Part shown: one piece after another, positions 1-11,795 of the stretch
Layout: every line of letters begins with the position of its first letter
Numbering within the stretch: position 1 is the stretch's first letter
From: Cyanophora paradoxa
Taxonomy: Eukaryota; Glaucocystophyceae; Cyanophorales; Cyanophoraceae
Assembly (NCBI GenBank): GCA_004431415.1
Contig: QPMI01000297.1
Location: 1-62,500 of the forward strand
Direction: 5' to 3'
Length of the DNA stretch: 62,500 nucleotides
Notes under the pieces: generated by a model
The model's database searches: none
Told to the model about the DNA's origin: nothing
Seen by the model: the letters and a program-made list of their open reading frames with translations, nothing else
Program-made: the position numbers and the translations under genes

Positions 1-3000
1 TGGCGCGGCGTTGCCCGCGAGCGGATGACGGAGGCGCGGGCGAGGGCGCACCATGACTGGCAGCTGACGCGCTCCGCGTGGGCGGCGTGGCGGGGCTTCT
101 TGGAGCTGCGGCGGGAGCGCTGGCGCGGGGAGGTGCTCGCCCGCGGCCACGCGCGCTTCCGGGCGATGGCCCGCGCCCTCGCCGCCTGGAAGCTCTTCCT
201 CCGCGCCCGCTCCCTCCGCAGCCGCCAGGAGGCCCGCGCCGCCACACACGGTCCGCCCCCGCCCCGCCAGCCCCGCCGGGCGTGACGCCCCGCAGCGACG
301 GCGGCCCTCGCGGGGCGCTGCTGGTCCCGCTGGCGCCGCTTTGTCGCCCTGCAGGCCGCCGGGCGCGAGGCTGGGGCCTGCGCGCAAGAGCTGCAGCGGC
401 TGCTGCTGGCGCGCCGCTCCCTCGCGGCGTGGAGAGCGGCCCTCGAGGCGCGGCGGGCGTCCCGAAAGCGCTCGGCGCAGGCGCTGCTCCACTGGGCGCG
501 GCGTCTGCTGGCAGCGGCGCTCGGCGAGTGGCGGCGGCGGGCCGGGCGAGGCGCTGCAAGCGAGAGCTGGAGGCCCTTGCCGCCCGCCACAGGCACCGCG
601 CCCTCTTTCAGCGCTGGCGCCGGTGCCCCCTCGCCGCCCGCCCCCGCGCCGCGCCGCGCCGACCGGCGTCGGCCAGGTACGTCGGGCGCGGCGGAGAAGG
701 CGGAGCTCTACCGGGCGGCCGTCCGCCACTGGGCGCGCCGCGTGCGGCGGGAGGCGCTCCGCGCGTGGGCCGCCTGGCGCGCTGCTCGGAGCCGAGAGGC
801 CGCCCAGGAACACGCCGCCGCCGCCCTGCACGCCCGCCACCTCAAGCGCCGCGCCCTCGCGCGGTGCGGCCGCTACGCAGCCCTCTCTCGCGGCGCGGCC
901 CGCTGAGCGCCGGCAGGTGGCTGGCGTTCCCCGCGGCGCTGGAGGCGCGGCGGCGGAGGAAGTCTGCGGCCGGGAGTCCGGTCGGCGGCGCCGTCTGCGG
1001 GTCGCCTTGGCGGCCCTCGCCTGCGGCGCGGCCGTCGCGCGCGAGCGCCGGGCGCGCAAGCGGGCGGCCGCGGTGCTCGGGCGCGGGCGCGGGCCCGGCG
1101 GGTGCTGCGGCGCTGGCTCGCGGCCTGCGTCGAGGCGGCCGAGGCGCGCATCGTCGCCCTCGGCTCCGCCAGCGCCCTCCGCCGCCACTGGCGCCTCTGG
1201 CGCGCCTTCCTCCACCACCGCCGCCGCCGGTGCGACCGTGCGCCGGCGCCGCGGGCGGCGCGGGGCGAAAGGGCGGCGCAGGGCGGCGATGCTAGCGGCG
1301 GCGGAGGTGCACTGGCGGGCGGGCGGGGCGGGCGTGCCTCGCGGCGTGGCGCGGCGCGCTGCGGGAGGCGCGCTGGAGGAGTTCGCCGAGGAGCGGGCGC
1401 GCGTCTTCCGCTGCCGCGCCCTCGCCGCCGCCGCCTGGCACGCCTGGCGCGCCGCCCTCAATGCCCGCCACGCCGCCCGCTCCGTGCCCGCCCGCCCCGC
1501 CCCGCGCCCCGCCGCCGCTGATCACGGGGCCGCAGAGGGAGGGGCGCGCGGGGGCGTGGACGAGGCGGCGGCGGCTGCAGCGCGCGCTGGACGCCCTCAA
1601 GGTGCGCGGCGATCGCCGGCGGGCGGCGCCGGCGGGGCCTGAGTGCGTGCGGCAGCTCTACACGGCCGCCCGCAACGCAAAGCTCCTGCGCTGGCGCCGC
1701 GGCGTGCGGCATTCGTGCGGCCCTCCCCCGGCGCCTGCCCCGCGGGGCGCTGAGGCGCGCAGGTACCTGGCTGCGCTGCGCGGGGCCTGGCGCCGCTGGC
1801 GCCTCTACTGCGCCGCCTCCGCCCTCGCGCGCCGCCGCGAGCGCCTCGCCGAGGAGGCCCGCGCCCGCGCCCTCGCCGCCGGCGCGTGGCGGCGCTGGGC
1901 GAGGCCGTCGCCGAGGGCCGCCGCGAGCGCGCCCTCTGCTCCCTCGCCCTCGCCGCCTGGCGGGAGCGGCTCCTGCGGCGCGCCCTCCTCACCTGGAGCC
2001 TCCACGCCTGCGAGCACGCCCACGCCCGGTGCGGGGCCCCGCGCCTCCTCGCGCAGCGTGGCCGAGTGGGGCGCAGGGCGCAGGGCGGCGCGCGGCAAGG
2101 CGTGGCGGCAGCGGGCGACGGGGCGGGTGTGGGCGGCCTGGCTCGAGTTTCTCTACGAGCGCCGCGCCCGCCGCGCCGGGGACGAGGGCCGCGCCGCCGC
2201 CGCCCGCTGCGCCCTCGACGCGTGCGCCGGCCCCCGCCCAACGCCGCGCCGCCCCCGCCGAGCGCGCGCAGAACGAAGCGGCGGCGGGCCTTCGAGGCGT
2301 GGCGGGAGGCGCACGCCGCGAGCACGCTCCGCCGCCTCGAGCTGTGCGCTCCGCCCATCGGCCCCGCGGCTTCCGCGGTGACCGGTGGGCAGGGCGCGGG
2401 CGGAGGGCCACTGGGCGCGCGGGGCGGCGCGGCGGGCGCTGGGCGCTGGCGACGGTGGACGGAGGAGCGGCGGGTGGCGGGGCGGGCGGCGTACGTTGCG
2501 GGCCTTTTCCTCCGCCGCGCCCTCCTCGCCCGCTCTCTCGCCGCCTGGCGCGCCCGGTGCGCATTTCGCCCCGCCCCGCCCGCCCAGCCCCGCCGACCGC
2601 CTGGCAGACGAGAGGAGTGGGCGGAGCGGCGGCTGCGGGTGACGGTGGCGTTGCGGCACTGGAGTCTGCAGCTGCAGGGGCGCGCCTTCCGCGCCTGGCT
2701 AGCCTACCGCCACCGCAAGCGCGCCAAGCGGGCCCTGTGCGCCCCGCGCGCCAGCGGGTGGAGCAGGGGCGCTGACGGCGCGGCAGGGAGGCGGAGGCGC
2801 TCGGGGCGCGGTGGGAGCGGCTGCAGCGGCGGGGCGCGGCGCAGTGGCTCCGCGTCGCCGTCGACCTCAAGCGGCGCCGCTCCGAGGCAGCCCTGCAGCG
2901 CCAGGCGCGCCCGGCCCTGCGCCCCGCCCCGCCTCCTGACGCGGCGGCAGACGGAGCGCTCGGGGCGCGTCTTCCGCCTCGTCGAGCGCATTGCCCGCCA

Positions 3001-3595
3001 CTGGCGCCGCCTCGTCCGCCCGCCCCGCCCCGCCCGCCCCGCATCCCTCACCCCGCCCCAGGCCCTCTCCCGCCGCCGCCTGCGGGGCCCGCTCGGGCGG
3101 CCGCCGCTGCCGTCGCACGCGCCGTGGCTGGCGCTGAAGCCCGGCGAGCGGGGGGCGGCGGCGGGTGGGCGTCAGGGGCGTGGCGGGGGGAGGGGACGTG
3201 TACGACGCGCTGGCGGGGCTGGGCCTGCGGGCCCCTCGCCCCGCGCCCCGCCTCCCGGCCTTCGTGCTTGCCGAGGGCGGGGCGGGGCGGGGCCGGGGGC
3301 CGGCGGGGCGAGGAGGAGGTGCGGGCGCTGGAGGAGGCGGTGGCGGAGATCGAGGGGCGGCGGCGGCAGCACCGCGCCGACGCCGACGAGCTCCGCCGCC
3401 TGCGGCCCCTCCTCGAGGCCGCCGCCCGCGCCGCTGAGCGGGCGGGGCGGGCCGGCGGGGCGGCTGGCGCGGCGCGTGGAGGAGCTGGAGGGGCGGGAGG
3501 CGGCGTACCGGGCGGCCAAGGCGCACGACGCCTCCCTCCTCGCCGCCTGCGCCGCCCGCATCGACGCCCTCCGCCACGCCGGCGCCGGCGCCTGA
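1..3595 (+). CDS. Sfi1-type repeat protein, 5'-truncated by window edge
   Basis: The coding signal is a long series of units of about 30 residues with Trp/Leu/Phe spacing (AAW-x4-F, WRRW, HWxR) joined by Arg-rich helices, spread over many short exons separated by very GC-rich introns. Examples lie at about 40-230, 700-900, 1100-1210, 1380-1470, 1880-2030, 2125-2210, 2490-2570 and 2640-2750. This pattern is that of Sfi1 repeats, which bind centrin at centrosomes, basal bodies or spindle poles. The last exons (about 3310-3595) switch to a Glu/Arg/Ala-rich coiled coil ending at TGA 3593-3595. The start lies upstream of the window. All three forward frames stay open over long stretches because of base composition, so exact exon edges are uncertain. 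The family call rests on repeat spacing, not on a unique motif. Confidence 0.6.
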
Positions 3596-4745
3596 AGCGC
3601 CGCCCCCACTCCTCCTGCCCGCCCGCCCCTTTCTTCTCTTCACCCCCCCCTCCACCCCCCCCCCCCACCCACCCCACCCACCCACCCGTCGGCCCGCTTC
3701 CCCGCCTCAGACCTCGCGAGGCCGAGTCGGATCTACCGCAGTGCGGAAGGCCTGTACACGTGAAATCAACTTAGTTGAGCCCGGGCGTAAACGACGTGAC
3801 CCGGGCGGATCCCGGATCCGGAGTCCTAACTTGGTAGCTCACTGGTAGCCACGTGAACCCGTGAACCCGGCTCAGCCTATAGCTATAGCTAACTTGGTAG
3901 CTCATGATCACTGCCAGGCTGAGCATTTCAATTCGAATTTGTCGCCTTGGCGGGGGACTTCGAACTTCGGAATTCGGAAAGCCCTTCAAGGCTTCAACAG
4001 TGAACGCCTCGGCGAAGGGGGCCCGGGGCCCAGGGTCAACGTTAACGCAATACGCATACGTCCGGGGCCTTCAAAGGCTTTATATAATTAGCAAGTTTCA
4101 AGTCTCAAGCCTTGAAGTTTGAACGTTAACGTTTGATTCAAGTTTTGCTAGTAGGCTAACCCTAAGCTGAAGGCCCTGAGTCTCATGATCATCTGCTCTG
4201 CATGCCTGGTGATCGGATCATGCGATCGGATCATAAGCGGCCAAATCATGCCCATGCATATGACGTCACCCGGTGTGACCCCGAGACTCTCTGAGAACCG
4301 TGAATATTTGCTTCAAGGCTTCACTGTCACAGTGTCAGAGGCCCCGCGGCCCACGCATACCGTCGCCGAGTCGTACGGCTAAAGGGCCGCGGGGCCCCCA
4401 GCTCCAGGGGCCCGCGGCCGGGGCGGCCGGCCCGGGCCCCGGGGGTTGTGATCAATGACACTGATGATGACGAGATGGCATGGGCACGTTCCAATCATTG
4501 CCAGTTGAATCACTGAGTCATTGAATTTGCCAGTTGGTTCGAAATTTGAAATTAAAAAACTTCAATCGCGGTACTGCCGCAGTCACTGAGTATACGGAGT
4601 ACTAGGGTCGCCCCCCCTGCGGGGCAGCGGCCTCCAGTACGCATACTTGACAATTGTAAGTTGACCATTGTATACGTAAAGAGTCAGCAGTGTGCGACAC
4701 ATCAGCGAGCTTCGGGAGTTTATTATTAGGAGACAAGACTCCTGA
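3596..4745. other. Intergenic spacer of lower GC between convergent genes
   Basis: No convincing gene. It opens with a C-rich tract (about 3636-3690) just past the stop of the upstream gene. From about 3700 the base composition falls to near balance, unlike both flanks. A short direct repeat (core CTAACTTGGTAGCTCA) occurs near 3826 and 3889. GTTAACG cores occur near 4042 and 4124. A GC-palindromic block (GGCCGCGGGGCCCC type) lies at 4385-4440. Short ORFs here have no family resemblance. Confidence 0.6.
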
Positions 4746-7552
4746 TCATGAAATGCAATAAGCCGAGAGAGCAAGAAAGCAATCGTAAGCACTGACGAGG
4801 CTAGGCGCCGCGGGCGCGGGCGGCGGGGCGACCGGGGCGGCCGCGGGCGCGGGGCCCGAGGGCGGGGCGCGGGCGAGGCGCTGGACGACGGCCTCCTCCC
4901 GCGCCCGCATGCGCTCGAGCAGCAGCGCCTCCCGCGCCGCGCCCCCCGCGCCTGCTCCCGCTCCACCTCCGCCCGCGCGCCTGTGCAGCCGCCGCCCGCC
5001 CCGCCCGCGCGCCCCGCCGAGGATGCTGGGGGCCGATACGGCGCTCTGGGGGCGGTGAGGCGCGGCGGGGCGGGGGCGGGGCGGGGCGGGACCTCGACTT
5101 CGACGACGCTGCCGCCGGGCTGCTCGAACGCCTCCGGCGAGCTCCCCGGCGGCCGCCCGCGCCCCGCCCCGCCCCGCCCATCGCCCCTCGCCCCGTCCGC
5201 GCCACGCCCTGCAGGCGGCCCGGGGTCGCCTCGCGCCGCGTGGACCCCTGGCGCCGGTCGTCAGCGAGGGGCGGCCTTCGGAGAGGGGCGGCAGGGCGCA
5301 CGGGAGCGGGGCGGGCGGGTCGAAGAAGACGGGGGCGGGGCGAAGGCCGGGGGGATGTCCTGCGGGGGGGCCCCGAAGAAGGGCCACGTGCACGCTGCTG
5401 GCCCCCCAGGGCCGCCGCCGGGGCGGCGGGGCGCCCCAGGGGGCGGCCGGTGGGGGCAGGTGCGGGAGGGGCGGGGCGCGGGGCGGGGCGGGAGGGGCGG
5501 GGCGTCGGGGGCGGGGCGAGGAGGAGGGCCGGGGACTCGACGAGGGACGCCCGCCCCGCCCGAACGCCCCCGCCGCCCCGCGCCCCAGCCCCGCCCTCCT
5601 CCCACCCCGCCGCCCCGCCCACGCCGCCGCCGGGTGCGCGGAGGCCAAGGCGGGGCGCACGGCCGCCTGCAGCGGGGGGCCGGCGTACGGGTCGAAGGGG
5701 TGCGGCGGCTGCACGTGCGGGCGGCCTCGTGGAGGGCCCCCGGCAGGGGCCGCCCCGCCCCGAACACCTCCCATGCTGCGGCGGCTGCGGCTGGGGCGGC
5801 TGCCGGTGCGGGGCCTGCCGCGGCAGCCGCCCCGCCCCGCGCGCCGCACTCTCCTGCCCCTCCTTTTCCCCGCCGAGCTGCCGGTAAGGCGGCTGCGCGA
5901 GCGGGGAGCGGGTGTGCGCTGGCGGCTGCTGGTGGCGCAGCTCGTCGCGGCGCGGGGCCGGCTCGGGGTCGGCGACGTGGGCGGCGGCGGCGCTGCGCTC
6001 CACGTGGCGCTGGAGCACCTTCTCGTAGTACCCCGCGCTGCGTGCGCGTCAGCCCCTGCCATCCTTCCCCGCTCCCCCGCCCCCGCACCTCGGCGGCGGC
6101 TTGCGGCGCTGCGCGGCGGGGCCGAGGGCGGATGCGATGGTGGTGGGACCGGGGCCGGGGCGGGGGCCGGGAGCGGGCGGGTCGTCGCCGAAAAGGGCGG
6201 CGCGCGTCTCTGCGTCGATCGCCTGGTTCCAGCTGATGGCGCCGGCCCCGCTCCCCCGCACCCCGCCCCGCGGCCCCTCCTCCCGCCCCTCCTCCGCCGC
6301 GCTGCTTACGGAGGCCCGCGGCGGCGCAGCGGCCCCTGCCCGCGCGCCGCCGCGTGTCGGTGCATCGCCGCGGCCGGAGAGGGGCGAGGCGGGGTCGATG
6401 GAAGCGGCGCGCGGGGAGACTTGCGCGGGGGCGCCCCTGCGGGACCCAGGCGCGCTCCAGGCGGTGGTGCGCCGGCGAGTCGCGCCCCGGCGTGCGCGGG
6501 GGCGGTGAGAGGAGCACCGGCGGCGGGCCGCGCTGCCGCGCGGGCCCCGAGGGGGCGACGGGCTCGCCCCGGGCGAGTGGGCCGCGCGGGGCGGGGCGTC
6601 GGGGAGGGCGGCGGGGCTCGCGGAGGGTGGCCTCCGGGGCCGGCGAGGGCGAGGGCGGCGTGGCCGGCCCCGCGGCGGCACGGCGCCCGACGCGAGCCTC
6701 GGGAGCTGCCGGCGGCGGAGGCGCCGCGGGGTGCGGCGGCGAGGGGCCGGGGCTCGGGGCTGGGATGGGGCGCGGGGCGGGGGCGGGGCGGGGGGCGGGG
6801 ATGGCGGCGTGCTGGACGAGAACCTGCGGGCAGTCAGGCGGGCGGCTGCGCGGGGCGGGGCGCCGGCCGGCCCGCGCCTCGCCATCGCGCCGGAGGAGCA
6901 CGTCCAGACCTCCGCCCCGGCCCGCCCTGCGCGCCCCGCTCCGGTGTCGGCGCAGGCGCGGGCGGGGCGCGCGGGCGGGGCCGCACGGGCTCGACGCGGA
7001 TGCGCAGGCGCCGCCCGTCGGGACGCAAAACTGTCAAAGCCACCTCCTCTCCCTCCCCGTCTCCGCCCGGTGCAGGCCCGGCGACGGCGCAGCGGACGGC
7101 GGCGCGGCATCGGAGGTGGCGGGGAGTGGTGGGGCGGGGCCGGGGCCGGGGGGGGCGGGGGCCGGGGCGGGTGGCCTGCGGGCCGGGGGCGCGATGAGAA
7201 AGCCGACGGGTGCGGTGCGGGACGCGCGCCTCCGGCGCCCGCGTCGCCCCCGGCTCCCGCCGGGCCGGGCCCGCCCCGAACCGGCCGCACCGGGCGCGGG
7301 CGGCGCGGGGGAGGGGGCAGTAGAGGTGGGGGCGGGGGCCGGGGAGGGCGGGGGCCCGGGCGGCCCGGCGGGGGCGGCGAGGCGGGGCTCCTCGAGGGCG
7401 GCCCGCGGGCCCTTGCGCTCCGGCCGCTCCGAGTGGCGCGGCGAGGCCGGCTTGCTCGGCCCGGCGACCAGAAGAGCAGGTGCGTCGGCCGCTCCGTCGT
7501 GGCCCCCGCCCGCTCCCCGTGCTCTCGTACAGCGCGCGCTCCCGCCCGCCGC

Positions 7553-7583
<31 letters not shown>

Positions 7584-8269
7584 ACGGGCCGCGGGATCGA
7601 AGCCTGCGTCGCCGGGGCCGGTGGCAGCGCCGGCGCCGGAGTCGGCGCCGCCGTGGGGTGCGCAGCAGGGCTCGCTGCCGGAAGAGGGGTCGACGAGGCC
7701 GCTGGCGCTGGCGCGGTGGGCGGCGCGCGGGGGGCGGGCGGTGCTCGCGGGACGGAGTAGGAGAAGCTCTGGTTCACAGCCCGCTGGACAGCTGGCTTAG
7801 CTGGCTCCGGCACATCTGCTGGAGCCGGCTCCGGGGCGTAATCTGCTTCTTCTCCATGAACGAAGCTCGGAAGCGGGGCCGGAAGTGAGCGTAGCGGCAG
7901 GCGGGCAGGCCGCTGCTCTGCACGCTCTAGCTTTGCTGGCTCGACCGCGGGTCCCTCGCCTCCTGGGGCCTCGTCCACTGTATCTAATGCATCCGGCCGA
8001 GAAAACGAGTCCATCTCGGCCCCCGGGTCAGTCGTGTCGGCCTCGGTGCTGTGCTGGTGGGCCGGGTGCTGGGTTGCGTCAGCTTCTTCCATGCTGTAAG
8101 CTGTGCATGCTGCGCTTGTTGTTTGAAAGAGAAGAAAGGTGGCCTTACGTATACTAGAAGAAAATAGTGCCTTCGGCTGGGTACGCAAATTGCGATCCAA
8201 AGCTAAGCGCTGCCGCAGGCGAGCGCGCAACGTGAAAGAAGGATCGATCATTGAAGGCATCTCAACCAC
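4746..8269 (-). CDS. Hypothetical Pro/Ala-rich multi-exon protein
   Basis: I do not recognise this protein. Exon 1 starts at ATG 8269 (MVEMPSMIDPSF...) and carries a short Arg/Leu-rich helix; a GTAAGG donor near 8147 joins it to an acidic exon (MEEADATQHP...) that becomes a long Pro/Ala-rich, probably disordered region down to about 7200. Further plausible exons are near 7020-6930 (RPDGRRLRIRVEP), 6250-6180 (SWNQAIDAETRAALFGDD), 6035-5890 (YYEKVLQRHVERS) and a last helix-forming exon at 4960-4746 (ALLLERMRAREEAVVQRL). Between these the sequence is near-pure G+C low complexity, so the exon chain is tentative. It is convergent with the Sfi1-repeat gene and divergent from the PLAT gene, with a shared upstream region of about 290 bases. 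Confidence 0.4.
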
Positions 8270-8556
8270 GAGCGCGTCACGATCGACCTGTGCATCTGAG
8301 CGAATCGCTTGCTCGTCGGCCGCGCGGCCAGCGCGTCGGCTGCGCCCACTCCCTGGTCGCGCTACGCAAGACTCCTGCCGCGACCTGCACCCGCAAGATC
8401 TGAGCGCGCCACCAGCCTCTCCCCGCCTCTCCCCACCCGCGAACCACCCGGTGCGCCAGTACGAGCACTGTCACAATCAAGCGCGCCTCACCGCACCGCT
8501 CGCGCCTCTGGACCTCGCAGCCAGGCACCACGTGTTCGCAGCCAGGCCGCGGCGTG
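8270..8556. promoter_or_regulatory. Shared upstream region of two divergent genes
   Basis: The 287 bases between the minus-strand start at 8269 and the plus-strand start at 8557 must hold both promoters. I see no clear TATA box or other motif. Reading frames here show no family resemblance. Confidence 0.4.
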
Positions 8557-11500
8557 ATGGAGAAGAAGGCCGGCGTTCGCTATCGGTCCGTTCTAACTGC
8601 CCGGCGGGGTCGCACCGCCTCCAGCCCCCCGCGCCGCCCGCCGCGAGCTATAGACTGCCCGCGCCGGCGCCAGCGGGGAGAAAGCTTGGGTGGGAGGGGA
8701 AGGCGGCCGCGGGCGGGCGGGGGGGGGGCCCGGTGGAGGGGCGCGGGACGGCGGGGAAGCCGGCGAGGGCGAGCTGCGCGAGGAACTGCTGCTGGAACGC
8801 GAGCTAGCTGCCCGGCGGGGTCGCACTGCCTCCAGCCGCCCCGCGCCGTTCTAAACTGCCCGGCGGAGTCGCACCAACTCCACCCCGCGCAGGGTGGTCA
8901 CCTTCACAGGCGACAAGCTCGGGGCCGGGACATCGGCAAACGTGTTTCTATCTGTACGCGACGCGCAGGAGGACCGCGGGGCGGGCTGAGGCGGGGTGGG
9001 GCGCGCGGCAGGTGAATGGCTCGAACGGGATCCTGAAGAAGGTGCCGCTGGAGAGCGAGGTGACGGGGAAGGAGCGGGAAGACCTCTTCGACCGGGCCGG
9101 CGTCGACTCCTTCGACATCGTCTCCGGCGACCTTGGCGACATCGAGAGCATATCCCTGGAGCACGACAACCGCGGCTTTGGCAGCGGCTGGTTCCTCGAC
9201 CGCGTCCGCCCACCCCCCAGCGCCCCGCCCCGCCCCCGGCCGCCGAAGCCGGCGGCAGGTCGTCATCAAAGCGTACTCGCTCCCGGCGACGCGGCCGCCG
9301 ACGCCGACGGCGCCGCTGGAGGGGGCCGGGGCGGGGGAGGCGGAGGGGGGGCGGGAGTCGCCGGCGCCAGAGCACGAGTGGTCCTTCCTGTGCGGCCGCT
9401 GGCTCGCGACGGATGAGGAGTGCGCGGGGCGGGGGCGGGGGCGGGCCGGGGCGGGGCGGGGGGTGACGGGGCCGGCGCAGCGACGGGTCGCTGGTGCGGG
9501 AGCTGCACCCCGTCAACGCCGTCGTCGAGCGCGCCTCCGTCGAGGACGGCGGGGCAACCCTCCAGCGCCGGCCCCCCGGCGCCCCGCGCCCCGCCCTCCA
9601 CCTCAGCGCCCACGGCGCCAGCGTCCAGATCGTCGGGCGGCCCGTCGGCGGGGCGGCCTTCGCCGTGCTGCGGGTGGCGGTCGTGGAGTGCACGGGGCTG
9701 CGCTGCGGCCCGATGGGCGGGGCCGTCGAGGTCTCCGTCGCCCTCACCCTGCACGGCGTCGAGGCCCAGACGGGCGTCGCGGCGGCGACGGGGACCGACG
9801 CCGCCCACTTGAACGAGGAGTTCTACCTGCCGCTGGTGGAGCCGCGGGGGTGCCTACTGGTGCGGGTGCTGGAGCACGGGGAGGCGGGGGCGGAGGGGGA
9901 GGTCGCCGGCTGCGCGCGCGTGCCCCTCTGCGACGAGCTCCTCGACGGGCGGCCCCGCGACCGCCTCTACGAGCTCCGCGCCCGCCGCTGGGCCTTCACG
10001 CCCCTCTACGCCACCGAGGGCCCCGAGGGCGGCCGGCGGCGGGGCAAGGAGCGGGAGGGGCGGGGGCGGGTGCGGCTGGAGCTGCAGCTGCTGCTCGCCA
10101 GCTGGCCCGCCTTCCTCAAGAACCACCTGCTCCCCTACTTCGTCCGCCCCCGCCCGCCCCGCGCCCCGCGCCCCGCTCCCGAGCCCGAGTCGCCGGCAGC
10201 CGGATCCCAGCGGCGAGGCGCCCCGGGCGGAGGAGTTCTCCTGGGACGAGTTCAAGGCGAACGTGCGCCGTGCCGGGGCCGCGCGGGCGGACGGGGCGGC
10301 GGGGGCCGAGGGGCGGGGCGCTGCTGGGGCAGGTGGAGCGCTCGGCGGCGGTGATCGCGCTCTTCCGGCCGGCGTTCGACTTCGCGGAGGGGGTGCTAGC
10401 CTGGCGCAGCCCGCTCCTCACCGTGCTGCCCCCGGCCCCCGCGCATTCCGGCCCGGCCCGACGCGCCCCGCTCCGCCCCAGGTCGCCTCCCTGATCGTCT
10501 CGGCGGCCCTCGCCTTTCACATTCATCTCGCCCCCGCGCTCCTGGTCCTGCGCGCTCCGCCCCCCCCGTCGCTCCGCCGCCGCCGTGACGCCGCGCAGGT
10601 ACCTCGCGATCGCAATCGCGACGCCGCCGCTGCAGGCCCGCGCTGCCGAGCGCCGCGCCAAGGCCGCCGCCCGCGCCGCCGCCGCCGCCCGGCCGCGCGC
10701 CCGAGGCGGCGCCTCCCGGGGCGGGGTCGCCGGTGGGGAAGCGGCAGCGGCGCTCGCCGCTGGTGCGGGCGATGGGGCTGAGCAGCGGAGAGGCGGCCGC
10801 CTCCTCCGCATCCGCCTCCGACTCGTGCGCCTGCCGCCGCGCCGTCTCCGACGCCTCCGTCGACCGCCCGGCAGGGAGGGGCGCAAAGCGGGGGCCCCGG
10901 GGGCGAGGGCGGGGCGGGGCAAGAAGAAAGGGGGGCGCGGGGCGGGGGCGGGGGCGGGGCGCTCGAAGTCGGGCTCGTCGGCGTCGTCGTCGGGGGGCTC
11001 GTCGAGCTCGAGGGAGGGCCTGGTGGAGCGCTTCGAGCGCGTGCGCGCCCGCATGTTCGAGATCCAGCGCGGCATGGACGCCGTCTGCACCCTCGTCGAG
11101 CGCTGCCAGGCCCTCGGCTCCCCCGCCTCCCCCGCCCGCAGCGCCCTCGCCGTCGCCGCTCTCCTCCTTCTCTTCCTTCTCCTCGTCCTGCTCCCGGGCC
11201 GCTGGCTCGCCCTCGCCGCCATCGCCGTCGTGCGTGCCGTTGGTGGCCGGCGTGTGGCCGGGGAGGCGCGCCTGATGGAGCGCGCGCAGGTGTACACCGT
11301 CCACTTCAGGCCCGAGGAGAGGTCCCGCCCCGCCCGCTCGCCCCCGAGGCCTCCCCGTGCCGCCTCTCATGCTCGCGCAGCCCCCTCTCCGCCTTCTTCC
11401 GCCGCCTCCCCGACCGCCGGCCTGCCCTCCCCGCCTCCCCCTTCACCGAGCTGCACCCGGAGCCGGCGCCCGTGCTGCGCCGGCCCTCCGCCCCGCCCCG

Positions 11501-11588
11501 CGCCCCCCGCTCGGAGTCCTTCAGGGTGCCCCGCCCCGCCCCGAACCCCCGATCCGCCTCCTTCTCCGCCCGCTCCCTCGCCCCCTGA
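8557..11588 (+). CDS. PLAT + C2 protein with MCTP-type C-terminal membrane region
   Basis: Exon 1 (8557-8585, MEKKAGVRY) splices at 8893 into a PLAT/LH2 domain: TGDKLGAGTSANVFL, then DLFDRAGVDSFDIV, the HDN motif with GxW (about 9165-9195), and a later exon with EHEWSFLCGRWLA. PLAT domains are beta sandwiches that target proteins to membranes or lipids. A C2 domain follows (about 9660-10100, VLRVAVVECTGL to RVRLELQLLLA). The rest matches the C-terminal part of MCTP proteins (multiple C2 and transmembrane): WRSPLLT, a first hydrophobic segment (10490-10560), VERFERVRARMFEIQ, a second long hydrophobic segment (about 11140-11250), and the tail FFRRLP; stop TGA 11586-11588. MCTPs sit at ER-plasma membrane contacts and usually have three or four C2 domains; here I see one C2 preceded by PLAT. 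At least some introns appear to use GC donors. Confidence 0.75.
8586..8892 (+). repeat. Degenerate intron repeats around CTGCCCGGCGGGGTCGCAC
   Basis: The first intron of the PLAT gene holds three copies of a unit of about 40 bases: near 8598-8640, 8808-8850 and 8858-8892. The last copy runs into the 3' splice site. The first two share the core named here; the third differs by one base in it. Confidence 0.75.
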
Positions 11589-11795
11589 CCCTCAAGATCC
11601 CCTCGCCCCTTTGCTCCCCCCGCCGCCGTGAACGCTGTGTGCCGTATCTGCCCCAGAGAGTCCCCAGCCCCATTTAGTGTCCACTGGGATCCGGAGGCCG
11701 CTGACGGGCGCTAGAGCATGATCAGCCATGATGCCGTGAGGCGGGTGAAAGCTCGACACGGCTTCCCGCTTTCGACAAGCAGCTGGCTAGCGCCT

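Noticed and set aside
78-7760. Many very long open frames (300-570 residues) on both strands in the GC-rich half
   Set aside because: At this base composition stop codons are rare in every frame. Their translations are Arg/Pro/Ala/Gly low complexity with no domain, while conserved protein segments run through short exons in changing frames.
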